From Myxococcales bacterium (GTDB taxonomy: Bacteria; Myxococcota_A; UBA9042): 49,701 bases of DNA. Where the stretch lies: assembly GCA_009692425.1 (NCBI GenBank), contig SHZF01000031.1, forward strand, positions 1 to 49,701, written 5' to 3'. Within the stretch, counting starts at the first letter, position 1, and each line of letters opens with the position of its first letter. A program made the translations under genes and the position numbers. The notes beneath the pieces are model-generated. The model searched no databases. It had not been told where the DNA came from and saw only the letters and a list, made by a program, of their open reading frames with translations. This document shows positions 1 through 7,979 of this stretch, piece by piece.

Positions 1-212
1 GCGACCGGGCCGCCGGCCGGAGCGCGCAGGAGGCCTTGGACGGGCAGGGCGGGCTTGGGCGGGGCGGCCTCGGCGGGCGGTGCGCAGAGGAGCGTGGCGG
101 CGACGAGCGTGGCCACGGTCGCGGGCAGCATGGCGGCCCACGGGGCGGCCCACGGGGCGGCCCACGGGGCGGCCCACAGGGAACCGGAACTGCCGGAGGA
201 GTCAAGAGCCAT
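1..212 (-). CDS. Secreted protein, N-terminal part only (cut by left edge)
   Basis: A minus-strand frame starts at ATG 212 and runs off the left end. It begins MALDSSGSSG, then four WAAP/WAA units encoded by a 12-bp tandem repeat, then a typical signal-peptide core (MLPATVATLVAATLLC) with an AEA cleavage motif. The mature part starts with Pro and Ala and reads LPVQGLLRAPAGGPV before the edge. An in-frame ATG at 131 would give a more ordinary signal peptide and remove the repeat, so the start is open; an AGGG lies five bases before the 212 start. The start overlaps the stop of the upstream membrane-protein gene by 11 bases, which suggests coupling. The motif after the signal peptide resembles starts of secreted fibre-like proteins, but the visible part is too short to name a family. 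Confidence 0.5.
   Translation of the reverse strand, partial: MALDSSGSSGSLWAAPWAAPWAAPWAAMLPATVATLVAATLLCAPPAEAAPPKPALPVQGLLRAPAGGPV
133..180. repeat. 12-bp tandem repeat, four copies
   Basis: Four head-to-tail copies of gcggcccacggg; the last differs by one base (acagg in place of acggg). They lie inside the N-terminal coding part of the left-edge gene and on the minus strand encode a repeated Trp-Ala-Ala-Pro unit just before the hydrophobic core of the signal peptide. The period is a multiple of three, so copy-number change keeps the frame. Confidence 0.85.
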
Positions 213-513
213 GAAAACCCTGCCGAGCCCGCAGTGAGGAGCGCGCACGAGGTGCAACGTCGCGCGATGCAGGCGGGGCGTCAACTCCGCAGCATCGCAG
301 CGTGCCGCAGACGGCCGCCACCAGCACGAGCGCGCTGCCGATCACCATGCACGCCGCCGACAGCGAGCCCGCGCGGACCAAGTGCGCGCCCGAAAAGCCC
401 GTCACGGGGACGACCAGGCTGCACAGACCCATCAACGCCTGGGCTTCTCCCTTGATCACGCGGAGTTGGTTGCTCAGCACCTGCAACAGTGCGTCAGGGC
501 GCCCGTCGAACAT
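202..513 (-). CDS. Small membrane protein downstream of leuS
   Basis: A 103-residue protein with a polar N-terminal part (DGRPDALLQVLSNQLRVIKG) followed by two hydrophobic stretches, about residues 25-45 and 53-72, and a basic, Pro/Ala-rich tail. This pattern predicts a two-helix membrane hairpin. It follows leuS on the same strand after 45 bases and overlaps the next gene, so all three could be one transcript. No Shine-Dalgarno motif precedes the ATG. The same frame stays open and looks coding (PTEAERLAR) back to the leuS stop, so a non-canonical start further upstream is possible. I do not recognise the family. Confidence 0.55.
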   Translation of the reverse strand: MFDGRPDALLQVLSNQLRVIKGEAQALMGLCSLVVPVTGFSGAHLVRAGSLSAACMVIGSALVLVAAVCGTLRCCGVDAPPASRDVAPRARSSLRARQGFHGS

Positions 514-558
514 GCGGGCGAGTCGTTCGGCTTCGGTCGGCGGCGGCGTTACAGAGGC

Positions 559-3117
559 CTATTTGACGACGAAACTGACCATCTTGCCCGGCACGACGAT
601 CACCTTGGCGATGATCTTGCCGGCCATGTGGCGCTGCACACCGGGCTCGGCCAGCGCCAGCCGTTCGAGTTCGCCACGGTCGAGCGTCTTGGCAACCATC
701 AGCTTGGCGCGCACCTTGCCGTTGACCTGCACCGGCACTTCTGCGAGGTCGTCCTGGGCCAGCGCGGCGTCGAAATCGGGCCACGGCACGCTTCCCACAC
801 TCGGCGGGTGGCCCAATCGCTGCCACAGTTCCTCGGCCAGGTGCGGCACGTACGGAGCCAGGAGGACCGCAAACAGTTCCGCAATCTTGCGCGGGAATTC
901 GGGCAGTCTCACCAGTTCGTTGAGCGCTGCCATCATCGCCGCGATGGCCGTGTTGAAGCGCAGCGCCCGCGTGTCGTCGCCGACCTTGCGGATCAGCTTG
1001 TGGCACAGGCGCAGCGTTGCGTCGTCGGGCGCGCCGGTCCCGATCGGCTTGTCGTACAACGTGTGCACGCGGTTCAGGAATCGCCGCATCCCGTGCAGCC
1101 CATGCGTCGACCACGGCTTCACGGCCTCCAAGGGCCCCATGAACATCTCGTACAGCCGAAACGCGTCGGCGCCGAACTCGACCAACACGGTGTCGGGATT
1201 GATCACGTTGCCACGCGATTTCGACATCTTCTCGCCGTCTTCGCCGAGGATCATGCCCTGGTTGACCAGGCGCTGGAACGGCTCGTCGGTCGGCACCACG
1301 CCCGCGTCGAACAACACCTTGTGCCAGAACCGTGCGTACAGCAGATGCAGCACCGCGTGCTCGGCGCCGCCCACGTACAGGTCCACCGGGAGCCAGTGCG
1401 CGATCGCGGCGGGCGAGGCCAATTCGTGGTCATTGCGCGGGTCGAGATAGCGCAAGTAGTACCAGCACGAGCCGGCCCACTGCGGCATGGTGTTCGTCTC
1501 GCGCGCGAACCAGCGGCCGTCCTGTTGGAAGAACCGCCACGCAAAGCAGCGCGACAGCGGCGGCTCGGCGTCGCCCGTCGGCTGGAAATCGGCGGTCTCC
1601 GGCAGGCGCAACGGCAACTGCGCCGCGTCGACGGCGATGGGCGCGCCGTGATCGATGTGCGCCGAGCCGGACTGCACGAGGTTCCACACGCCCTGGGCCG
1701 TGAGCGTGGGCCCGACGAGCGCCGCACCGTCGCGGACCATCGGGTAGTAGATCGGGATCGGTTCGCCCCAGTAGCGCTGGCGCGAGAAGACCCAGTCGCG
1801 CAACTTCCAGTTCACACGGCGCGCGCCGATGCCGTGGGCGGCGAGGTGGTCGGTGACCTGGGCCTGGAAATCCGAGGTCGTCAGCCCGGACCACGGCCCC
1901 GACGCGAACGCGATGCCTTCGTCGGTGAAGGCCTCGGCCAGCGGCACGGCAAACGGCTGGCCATCGGGCGACAGCACCGGGACGATCGGCAAGCCGTGGT
2001 GCTGCGCGAAGGCAAAGTCGCGCGTGTCGTGGGCCGGCACCGCCATGATGGCGCCGGTGCCGTAGCCGCCGAGCACGTAGTCGGCGACCCACACGGGGAC
2101 TTCCTGTTTTGTCAGTGGGTTGATTGCGACGGTCCCGGTCGGGATGCCGGTCTTCTCTTTCTGGTCATCCTGGCGGTCGCGATCCGACTTGCGGGAAGCA
2201 GCCGCGACGTACGCGTCGACCGAAGCTCGGCACTCCGCAGTGGCTAGGCGCGTCACCAACGGATGCTCAGGCGCCACGACCACGTACGTCGCGCCGTACA
2301 GCGTATCGGGCCGCGTCGTAAACACGCGCAGCTTCTCGCCGAGGGCCGGCACCGCGAAGTCGACCTCAGCGCCTGCGGAGCGGCCGATCCAGTTGCGCTG
2401 CATCGCCTTGATGCCCTCGGGCCACTGCAACGTGTCGACGCCAGCCAGCAAGCGCTCAGCATAGGCGGTGATGCGCAACATCCACTGCCGCATCGGCGTG
2501 CGCACGACTGGATGGTCACCGCGCTCCGACTTGCCGTCGATGACCTCCTCGTTGGCGAGCACGGTGCCGAGCGCCGGGCACCAGTTGACCGGCACCTCGG
2601 CGGTGTAGGCCAGCCCGCGCTCGAAAAGCTTCAGGAAAATCCACTGGGTCCATTTGTAGTAGGCGGGGTCGGTCGTATCGATCTCGCGCTCCCAGTCGTA
2701 GCTGAAGCCGAGCGCGCGAATCTGCCGGCGGAAGGTGTCGATGTTGCGGCGTGTCGTGTCCGCGGGGTGGGTGCCGGTCTGGATGGCATACTGCTCGGCG
2801 GGCAGGCCGAACGCGTCCCATCCGATTGGGTGCAGCACGTTGTAGCCGGCGGCGCGCAAGAAGCGGCAGTAGATGTCGGTCGCCGTATAGCCCTCGGGGT
2901 GGCCGACGTGCAGGCCGGAGCCGGAAGGATACGGAAACATATCGAGCACATAAGCCTTTGGCTTGGCGGGCTCGATCTCCGTGCGGAAGGTGCGGTGCTC
3001 CAGCCAATACGCCTGCCACTTGCGCTCGACGGCGGCGACATCGTAGCGGTGGCGCGGGCCGTCGTCGCTGTCCGGCGGCGGGATGACGGGCAACTCGGGC
3101 GCAGGCGCGGGCAGCAT
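559..3117 (-). CDS. leuS: Leucyl-tRNA synthetase
   Basis: This class I aminoacyl-tRNA synthetase charges tRNA-Leu with leucine in the cytoplasm. The 852-residue length is normal for bacterial LeuRS (E. coli about 860). The class I HIGH signature appears as HVGH in FPYPSGSGLHVGHPEGY near residue 70, and the KMSKS loop in GEKMSKSRGN near residue 630. The editing (CP1) insertion lies between them and includes the TTRPDTLYGATY threonine-rich motif near residue 265. The C-terminal part has the anticodon-binding helical domain and the usual VQVNGKVRAK motif near residue 808. It diverges from the zinc-ribbon gene that starts near 3254 and is followed by the small membrane-protein gene. Confidence 0.97.
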   Translation of the reverse strand: MLPAPAPELPVIPPPDSDDGPRHRYDVAAVERKWQAYWLEHRTFRTEIEPAKPKAYVLDMFPYPSGSGLHVGHPEGYTATDIYCRFLRAAGYNVLHPIGWDAFGLPAEQYAIQTGTHPADTTRRNIDTFRRQIRALGFSYDWEREIDTTDPAYYKWTQWIFLKLFERGLAYTAEVPVNWCPALGTVLANEEVIDGKSERGDHPVVRTPMRQWMLRITAYAERLLAGVDTLQWPEGIKAMQRNWIGRSAGAEVDFAVPALGEKLRVFTTRPDTLYGATYVVVAPEHPLVTRLATAECRASVDAYVAAASRKSDRDRQDDQKEKTGIPTGTVAINPLTKQEVPVWVADYVLGGYGTGAIMAVPAHDTRDFAFAQHHGLPIVPVLSPDGQPFAVPLAEAFTDEGIAFASGPWSGLTTSDFQAQVTDHLAAHGIGARRVNWKLRDWVFSRQRYWGEPIPIYYPMVRDGAALVGPTLTAQGVWNLVQSGSAHIDHGAPIAVDAAQLPLRLPETADFQPTGDAEPPLSRCFAWRFFQQDGRWFARETNTMPQWAGSCWYYLRYLDPRNDHELASPAAIAHWLPVDLYVGGAEHAVLHLLYARFWHKVLFDAGVVPTDEPFQRLVNQGMILGEDGEKMSKSRGNVINPDTVLVEFGADAFRLYEMFMGPLEAVKPWSTHGLHGMRRFLNRVHTLYDKPIGTGAPDDATLRLCHKLIRKVGDDTRALRFNTAIAAMMAALNELVRLPEFPRKIAELFAVLLAPYVPHLAEELWQRLGHPPSVGSVPWPDFDAALAQDDLAEVPVQVNGKVRAKLMVAKTLDRGELERLALAEPGVQRHMAGKIIAKVIVVPGKMVSFVVK

Positions 3118-3253
3118 CGAGGCCTCCTCGGCCGGCGTCGGTTGGGGGTCAGGCGGGCCGGGCGGAACGGGGCCGATACCCTGCCCCGGCGGCGCGCGCT
3201 TGGCAAGGGGGCGTTCCCCGGCGTAGGTTCAAGGCGGAGGCTTGCGTTATCTC

Positions 3254-4069
3254 ATGTCGATGACCCGTCCCTGCCCGCGCTGCCGTACGGTGAATCCGTG
3301 GTCGCGGCCGAATTGCTCGCAGTGCGGTGCGGTCATGCTCGGCGTCGGCACGAGCGTCGACGATCTCCTGGCCGGCAGCCGTGGGCTGGAAGGCGCCGCC
3401 GACCTCGGGCTGGGCCCCACCCCATCGCCTGCGCAGTCGTCAGACGCCGACACCGCGCGGCCGGCCCGCACACGGCGTGGGTGCGCGATCGTGGCCGCTG
3501 CGTTGGGTCTGAGCGTCGCGGCCGCCGCCGTCATCGCATTGATCGGGCACGAGCGGGCCGGTCGCGCTCAAGTCGAGGAGATCGTCGATGCCCAGGCGCG
3601 CGCGGCCCGGGAGCGCAGCCGTGCCATGCGCAGCTTGGAGCAAGCGCGCCACGCTGTGGACCAGGCACTGCAGGCCGCCGTGGCAACGCCTGCGGGGCCG
3701 GCAGTTGGCGTTGCCGCGACCGATGCCCCAACGGATCCGGCGCTGACTGGTGTGCGAGTCGATGTCGTCGGCAGCCGCGGCGCGGGCCTCGATGTCGTCG
3801 CCGTGCGCGCCGTGCTGCATGCCAATCGGGCCGACCTGGCGCGCTGCGCGGGCTTGTTGCCGGCGGAGCTGGGCGACGTGCCACTGAAACTCGACTTGAC
3901 GTTTCTGCGCTCGGGCCACGTCGGCCTCGTGCGCGTGACGCCGCAGGCGCGCACGGCAGGTTCGGTGCAGGCAGCGCAGTTGTGCCTGCGCAAGGCGACG
4001 CGGCAATGGGCAGTGCCGCAGGCCAAGGCGAGTACGAAGGTGGTGGTGCCGTTGGTGCGGGGGCGGTAG
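3254..4069 (+). CDS. Zinc-ribbon, single-pass membrane protein with AgmX/PglI-like C-terminal domain
   Basis: From ATG 3254 the protein has 271 residues. It opens with a four-Cys zinc ribbon (CPRCRTVNPWSRPNCSQCG), then a Pro/Ala linker, one transmembrane segment (AIVAAALGLSVAAAAVIALIG, near residue 80), a charged helical stretch rich in Arg/Glu and a C-terminal domain of about 90 residues. In that domain, AVLHANRADLARC, LDLTFLRSGHVGLVRVTPQ and a late Cys resemble the AgmX/PglI C-terminal (TonB-like) domain common in myxobacteria. An AGGCGGAGG motif ends 13 bases upstream. A TTG at 3242 and an ATG at 3260 are alternative starts. The domain order matches the gene at 10204-11418, so the two are likely paralogous in design. 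The role is unknown; a link from cytoplasmic sensing to the envelope is an inference. Confidence 0.75.
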   Translation: MSMTRPCPRCRTVNPWSRPNCSQCGAVMLGVGTSVDDLLAGSRGLEGAADLGLGPTPSPAQSSDADTARPARTRRGCAIVAAALGLSVAAAAVIALIGHERAGRAQVEEIVDAQARAARERSRAMRSLEQARHAVDQALQAAVATPAGPAVGVAATDAPTDPALTGVRVDVVGSRGAGLDVVAVRAVLHANRADLARCAGLLPAELGDVPLKLDLTFLRSGHVGLVRVTPQARTAGSVQAAQLCLRKATRQWAVPQAKASTKVVVPLVRGR

Positions 4070-4346
4070 GGGTTGGCAGCGCGCGGACCGCCGCCAGCAA
4101 CCGGGCCAAGCTGGCACCATGTCGAGTCTCCCCCAGGCCGATGTCGAGCGCTGGGTCGCCACCTGGCAGGCGGCGGCGGCGGGCGAGTGGCAGCCAGAAG
4201 TGGGGCGCTGGGCGGCCTTGGCGGTCGAACTCCATGCCTACTCCCACGCGATCGAAGCCGTCCTGCTGCGAATTTTGCGCGTCGTCGAGGGCGGCGAGCC
4301 GTGGGGGCCGCCCGACAGCCAAAGCTGTGGGCTCTGGGTCAAGAAG

Positions 4347-4361
4347 CCCGTCGGACGGGCT
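4347..4361. repeat. Perfect inverted repeat, 7-bp arms around one base
   Basis: gcccgtc-g-gacgggc is a perfect palindrome around a central base. The left half with its flank (aagcccgtcggac, 4344-4356) recurs as an exact 13-base direct copy at 4530-4542, just after the DUF1566 gene stop. The pair brackets the degraded 3' end of the HepT-like frame. It could be a REP-like element or part of a terminator. Confidence 0.55.
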
Positions 4362-4425
4362 CGACCCATGCGAGTTCAACAGCTTGGTGGATTGAGTGTC
4401 CGCGGGATCTTCAGGGTGCACCCCA

Positions 4426-4450
4426 GGGCGATAGTGGCGATCCATCGCCC
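4426..4450. terminator. Hairpin between convergent genes
   Basis: gggcgat (4426-4432) pairs perfectly with atcgccc (4444-4450) across an 11-base loop. It lies at the end of the 4119-4454 frame and before the 3' end of the convergent DUF1566 gene. There is no T-tract, so it would be a weak or Rho-assisted terminator at best. Confidence 0.35.
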
Positions 4451-4543
4451 ATGATCGATCTTGCGATCGCCCTGCCGGTGGCGCGGCACCGAGCGGAATC
4501 CCCTGCAAAAGGTCAAAACGTCAAAGGGCAAGCCCGTCGGACC

Positions 4544-4984
4544 TCACCGGACACACCGCACACGGTAGAGGTTGGTGAAGTCGTTGCTGTGGCTGTTGCC
4601 GTTGCTGAAGCCGACGTTCCACGCGCCCGAGGACGAGCCCGAAGACGCCGTGGCCGACCAGAAAAACTGCGAGGGCGTGTTGGGAAACGCCATCTTGTCG
4701 ATCGCCGGGTCGGAGTGGCCGAAGTCGATGAGTGACCGCAACTCGCGGACCGTCGGCAAGCGCCAGCCGCCGCCCGCGGTCACCAGGGCCTTGCAGGTGT
4801 CCTTGGCGGACTGCCACTTGTACGTCTGCGGCGCCACGACGCGCTGCCAGGTCGGCTTGGTCGTGGTGTCGAGCACAGTTTCGCCTTTGGCGTCGATCAG
4901 GTAGCGGCCGGGCTTGGCCTTGGCGATGGCCGTCAGGGGGACGCAACACAGCGACAACCAGAGCACGGCAACGGCCTTGCGGAT
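4544..4984 (-). CDS. Secreted DUF1566 (Lcl C-terminal) domain protein
   Basis: After a signal peptide (RKAVAVLWLSLCCVPLTAIA, then KAKPGRYL) nearly the whole mature protein is one DUF1566/Lcl C-terminal domain: the TWQR, GGGWRLPTVRELRSLID, FWSAT and final YRVRCVR motifs are in order. These domains occur in secreted and lipid-anchored bacterial proteins; their ligand is unknown. The start is unclear. The signal peptide would begin exactly at an ATC codon (4984-4982) placed eight bases after GGAG, but no ATG, GTG or TTG is there. Canonical options are TTG 5053 (169 residues, a long n-region) or GTG 4966 (140 residues, no basic n-region). The frame stays open far upstream without coding character. 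Confidence 0.75.
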   Translation of the reverse strand: MRKAVAVLWLSLCCVPLTAIAKAKPGRYLIDAKGETVLDTTTKPTWQRVVAPQTYKWQSAKDTCKALVTAGGGWRLPTVRELRSLIDFGHSDPAIDKMAFPNTPSQFFWSATASSGSSSGAWNVGFSNGNSHSNDFTNLYRVRCVR

Positions 4985-5053
4985 GGATTTGGCTCCAACT
5001 CCTCGCTTGCTCGCAGCGACCAGCTCGACGATTTCAATGCTCTGTCGCTGCAA

Positions 5054-5347
5054 TTGCGCACCGAGCGCGTACTTGTGCAGCTTAGAAAATGTCGCGTGCG
5101 CGAACGAGATGGGCGGCAGCCGTGCGTCGGGCGGGTGCGACAATGGGTGGGGCTGGCGAGTGAGACTGGGACGGTGACTGGGACTGAGACTGAGACGGAC
5201 GCCGAGACCGAGGGAGACTGGCCAGCATGTGGCTGTGCGGAAAGACGCAATTCTCCGCCGGACTCCGCGCTGTGAAGTGGCAGCGGCGCGACGTGAGATT
5301 GGTGATTCGGGCGGGTTGTAGGCTGTGTTTTCAGTGGGTTGCGGCTT
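5054..5347. other. Intergenic stretch with ACTGAGAC-type short repeats
   Basis: I see no gene here. At about 5160-5220 the sequence is a degenerate run of gactgggacggtgactggg/actgagactgagac units, a low-complexity patch unlike nearby coding DNA. Long frames are open on both strands only because stops are rare in this high-GC sequence; their translations are Ser/Arg/Pro-rich with no protein-like pattern. Confidence 0.5.
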
Positions 5348-5363
5348 TGGCACGGTCGTTGCA
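5348..5363 (+). promoter_or_regulatory. Consensus sigma-54 (-24/-12) promoter
   Basis: tggcacg-gtcg-ttgca matches the sigma-54 consensus TGGCACG-N4-TTGCW at every defined base, with T just before it as expected. An AAGGAGG lies immediately after (5363-5369). The sequence is nearly identical to the site at 37518-37533 upstream of the Kazal-S74 lipoprotein gene. The DNA it would transcribe, 5375-6138, holds no intact gene, only an Asp/Pro-rich lipoprotein stalk. Transcription would need an enhancer-binding activator, not seen in the window. Confidence 0.7.
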
Positions 5364-5751
5364 AGGAGGTTCAGTGCCGCATGGACCGACGTGCGGTGGC
5401 TGCCAGCGGACGCGCGCTCCGGAGGTGGTCGGGTTGCTGCCGGGCGCGGGGGTCGAGAGGCCTCCGGGCCAAAGGAAGGGCGGGCTCGGCGAAAGTCGAG
5501 AGGTCCCGCAAAGGTGGTGATCCGTCCGGAGAAATCTGGGCGGTCGGCGGGGAGGGCCGTTTTTTTCGGGGGAGGGCCCCGTCGGGGCCGGGAGTGGGTC
5601 TGTTCAGATGCAGCGACCCGGATCGCCTCGTTCGTGCCAACGCCCCTTGCGGGAATACGAGAGACCACTCGCAGGGCCCCGTGAAAGCCTGGCAACGTCC
5701 GTCGGCCCAGCGTAGGGGCATTCCGGCGGCCCGCCTCCACTGCCTCACCCA

Positions 5752-6138
5752 GTGACGGCCCGTGCGGCCCTGCCATCGCTCGATAGGCAGGTTGCCGACG
5801 CGCCCACCCCGGACATGGTACAGGCAGATGTGCCGCCACCTGATGTGCCGCCGCCCGACCTCACTTTGCCCGACGCCCCGCCGGACAGTCCCGATGGACC
5901 GGTGAACACCGCGCAGGATGTGCCGCCCGACGTACCCCCAGACGTACCTCCCGACACCAAGCTCGACACCCAGGCTGACGTCGCAATCGACACCACCTTC
6001 GACGCCAAACCCGACCTGCCCCCAAACCCGTGTGGCCCCGGGCAGTGTGCCGTAGCACACATCGCCGAACACCTCTGCGCTTGCTGGCTGACCCCAGCGC
6101 GCGCCAGAGCGTCCGCCCTCACGGCACCCCCGCATTGA
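5752..6138 (+). pseudogene. Asp/Pro-rich lipoprotein stalk remnant
   Basis: The 128-codon frame from GTG 5752 encodes a repetitive acidic stretch (VPPPDVPPPDLTLPDAPPDSP, then DVPPDVPPDVPPD and DTQADVAIDTTFDAKPD). This is like the linkers that follow the lipobox in the other lipoproteins of this window. It ends in one short Cys-containing piece (CGPGQCAVAHIAEHLCAC) and stops. There is no signal peptide or lipobox, the frame just upstream has stops, and the usual Cys-rich body is missing. With a consensus sigma-54 promoter about 390 bases upstream, this looks like a lipoprotein gene that has lost its 5' end and its C-terminal body. The 3' end overlaps the stop of the convergent PI-PLC-like gene by 20 bases. 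A short intact gene is possible but less likely. Confidence 0.45.
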
Positions 6139-7225
6139 CCGCCGCCGCCGCACACCCCACCGGCGCCGACACGGGGTTGCAACGCGACGGCATTCCGCCC
6201 GGCAACTGGATGGAAAACCCTGGCTTGTGCGGCTTCTCGACCGGAAAATCGGTGCTGATGAGCGTGGCGCCGGACTCGAGCGCCGCCGTCCGCTCGGCCA
6301 CCGTGCCATTGGGATACGTGCGCACGACATAGCCGAGCTTCACGAGCGCTTGGATGTCCTTGGCCGTCGGGTCGTCGCGCTTGACCGCCGCGACGTCTTT
6401 GTCGTCGGGGTCGCCAAACACGAACGTCGTCGCGCCGTGCAGGCCAGGGTGCAGACCCTTGTACTTGGGCACGGCGGCGTCGCCCTCCATCATCACGAGC
6501 GCGAACTTGCCGCGCGTCTCCGCCAGACTCCGCCATCCGGTCGCGCGAACGGCTGTGCGCAGGTCAGGCGCCGTGCCGCGCAGGTCATCGGGCGTGAACA
6601 GGCGGTTGCGCGGCAGGGCGGCAAGGACTTCGGCGTCGAGCTGGGCAAAGTGGTCCTCCAGCTTGGATTCGTTGAGCTCGTCCTTGACCTCGAGCAGCAC
6701 GACGATCAGGTGGTGGCACGGGTGCTGGTCGCTCCACGCCTTCAACTGACCGAGGCACAGACCCAGCGTCTCGCAGCGCGTGTTGTCGTCGAGGAACGGC
6801 ACGTGCTCCACCTCGATCGGCTTGGCGGCGCCGCGGTGGTGCAGGTCCAATTCGACGTGGCGCACGCCTTCGTGGTCGAACTGGTCGGCGAGCGGACTGT
6901 GCGTGTAGGCGAAGTCGGCGACCACTGGCTTGGCCGGCGCAACGTGGTAGCTGTTGTGGGTGCCGAGCGCCTGGACGTGGTCGAAGCGCAGCGTCTGGTC
7001 GAGCGGACTGCACGCAACCGGCGCGGCGCTGTCGGTGGCGGGCGTATCGGACGGCGCGGCGGCGTCAGTGCTTGCGACGGGGCGGTTGGCAGCCTCCCCG
7101 TTTGCATCGCCGGCTGGAGTGACCGCGGGCGTCGGGTTCGCGCACGCCAGGGCGAGGGCGCAAAGCGCGGCGCTGGTCGCGGTGGCCGAAGGGGAGCAGG
7201 GTTGGCAGCGACCGATCCGGTGCAT
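6119..7225 (-). CDS. PI-PLC-like lipoprotein (Ca2+-dependent phosphoinositide phospholipase C family)
   Basis: From ATG 7225 the protein has 368 residues: a signal peptide with a lipobox-like end (ALCALALAC, Cys near 29), a Thr/Ala/Asp-rich linker and a catalytic domain of about 290 residues. VQALGTHNSYHVAP carries the first catalytic-type His, VRHVELDLHH the acidic metal-binding region and VEHVPFLDDNTRC the second His. Later blocks (LGQLKAWSDQHPCHHLIVVLLEVKDE, GATLISTDFPVE) follow the order of the PI-PLC-C1 family (TIM-barrel phosphodiesterases). The substrate is not known; phosphoinositides or GPI-like lipids are the family precedent. AAGG lies about nine bases before the ATG. The gene diverges from the SMB-like lipoprotein gene, with 151 bases between the starts. 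Confidence 0.8.
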   Translation of the reverse strand: MHRIGRCQPCSPSATATSAALCALALACANPTPAVTPAGDANGEAANRPVASTDAAAPSDTPATDSAAPVACSPLDQTLRFDHVQALGTHNSYHVAPAKPVVADFAYTHSPLADQFDHEGVRHVELDLHHRGAAKPIEVEHVPFLDDNTRCETLGLCLGQLKAWSDQHPCHHLIVVLLEVKDELNESKLEDHFAQLDAEVLAALPRNRLFTPDDLRGTAPDLRTAVRATGWRSLAETRGKFALVMMEGDAAVPKYKGLHPGLHGATTFVFGDPDDKDVAAVKRDDPTAKDIQALVKLGYVVRTYPNGTVAERTAALESGATLISTDFPVEKPHKPGFSIQLPGGMPSRCNPVSAPVGCAAAAVNAGVP

Positions 7226-7376
7226 TCGGGACCGCCTTGCCCCGGCATGACGGGGTGGGCGCAGTGTAGGCGTCGGGCTTGCAGGGACGCAACGCGAGAC
7301 GACTGGCCATTGCCAGCGGCGTGGGCATCCGCTACAGGTTCGCCTGCTGGCCGCCACGGGCCGGTGGAAGCGCGGC

Positions 7377-7979
7377 GTGTTACGACGACTCCTGAAAACG
7401 CTTGGCTGCAGGAGCTTTCTGGTGAGCTGCTTGCCGCTGCTGGCGTGCGTGCCGACCCGCCCAGCCCAATCCAACCAGGCATGTGCGCACGACGAACAGT
7501 GCCCAGCCGACGGTCGCCACTTCTGCAACATCCGCACGTCGGCTTGCGAGCCGTGTGATGGACCTTGTGCGACCGTCACGGTCCTCGACGTGTCCGGTGC
7601 GGGAACTGTCGCTTCCTCGACGAAGCCGGCGGTTGCCGCCGACACCGCCGCGACCAGCGCCAGCGGCAACGCAAGCGCAAGCGAAACGGTGGACGCAACG
7701 CCCGATGCCGCAGCCGCCGACACGCCGTTCACCGACGCTGCGGACGCGGACGCCCTCCCGTCGGAAGTCAGTACGCCCGCCGACGTCGCCCTGCCCGCCG
7801 ACACCACCGAACCCGCGTGGAAGCCGAACGGCAAGGACTATTGGGGCCCGTCCGAAAGCTGCAAGGACCACTGCGAAGATCTCGGCCCGCCCGGTTGCTA
7901 CTGCGACAGCTTCTGCTTGACGGCCGAACCGCCGGACTGCTGCAACGACAAGCTGAAGTTCTGCCCGGCCGGCGGCTGA
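7377..7979 (+). CDS. Lipoprotein with somatomedin-B-like domain
   Basis: From GTG 7377 the protein has 200 residues. A basic n-region and hydrophobic core end in the lipobox LLAC (Cys near 24). A short Cys cluster (CAHDEQCPADGRHFC, CEPCDGPC) is followed by a long Ala/Asp/Ser/Thr stalk. The last 40 residues, SESCKDHCEDLGPPGC onward, contain eight Cys in the somatomedin-B (SMB) order: C-x3-C, C-x-C, C, CC, C, with the CDxxC and CC-x-D motifs in place. SMB is mainly an animal extracellular module that mediates protein binding, so this is a striking domain for a bacterial lipoprotein. The stop overlaps the next start (TGATG), so the CPBP protease gene is probably co-translated. Function is unknown. 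Confidence 0.75.
   Translation: MLRRLLKTLGCRSFLVSCLPLLACVPTRPAQSNQACAHDEQCPADGRHFCNIRTSACEPCDGPCATVTVLDVSGAGTVASSTKPAVAADTAATSASGNASASETVDATPDAAAADTPFTDAADADALPSEVSTPADVALPADTTEPAWKPNGKDYWGPSESCKDHCEDLGPPGCYCDSFCLTAEPPDCCNDKLKFCPAGG

Larger units (their letters stand above)
4119..4454 (+). pseudogene. Possible truncated HepT-like protein gene
   Basis: The first 62 residues look like real protein: an acidic/helical start (MSSLPQADVERWVATWQ) followed by LAVELHAYSHAIEAVLLRIL and VVEGGEPWGP. This is similar in layout to the helix of HepT-like nucleases, where a hydrophobic helix with an aromatic-x-x-hydrophobic-Glu pattern leads into an ELNGG-type turn. After residue 62 the sequence turns Arg-rich and featureless and loses the expected downstream helices, which suggests the 3' half has been replaced or frameshifted. 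Inverted repeats lie inside and just beyond this end. No MntA-type nucleotidyltransferase partner is next to it. It could also be an unrelated small hypothetical gene. Confidence 0.35.

Noticed and set aside
302-2247. Long open frames on the plus strand opposite leuS
   Set aside because: They are antisense shadows caused by rare stop codons in high-GC DNA; the translations are Arg/His-rich and lack domains, while leuS is complete on the other strand.
5380-5755. 125-codon frame downstream of the first sigma-54 promoter
   Set aside because: It starts at an ATG after AAGGAGG, but the translation is Arg/Gly-rich with no signal peptide or domain, so it is not supported as a gene.
7226-7834. Upstream extension of the PI-PLC-like frame
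   Set aside because: It overlaps the SMB-like lipoprotein gene on the other strand; a lipoprotein signal peptide begins at ATG 7225.
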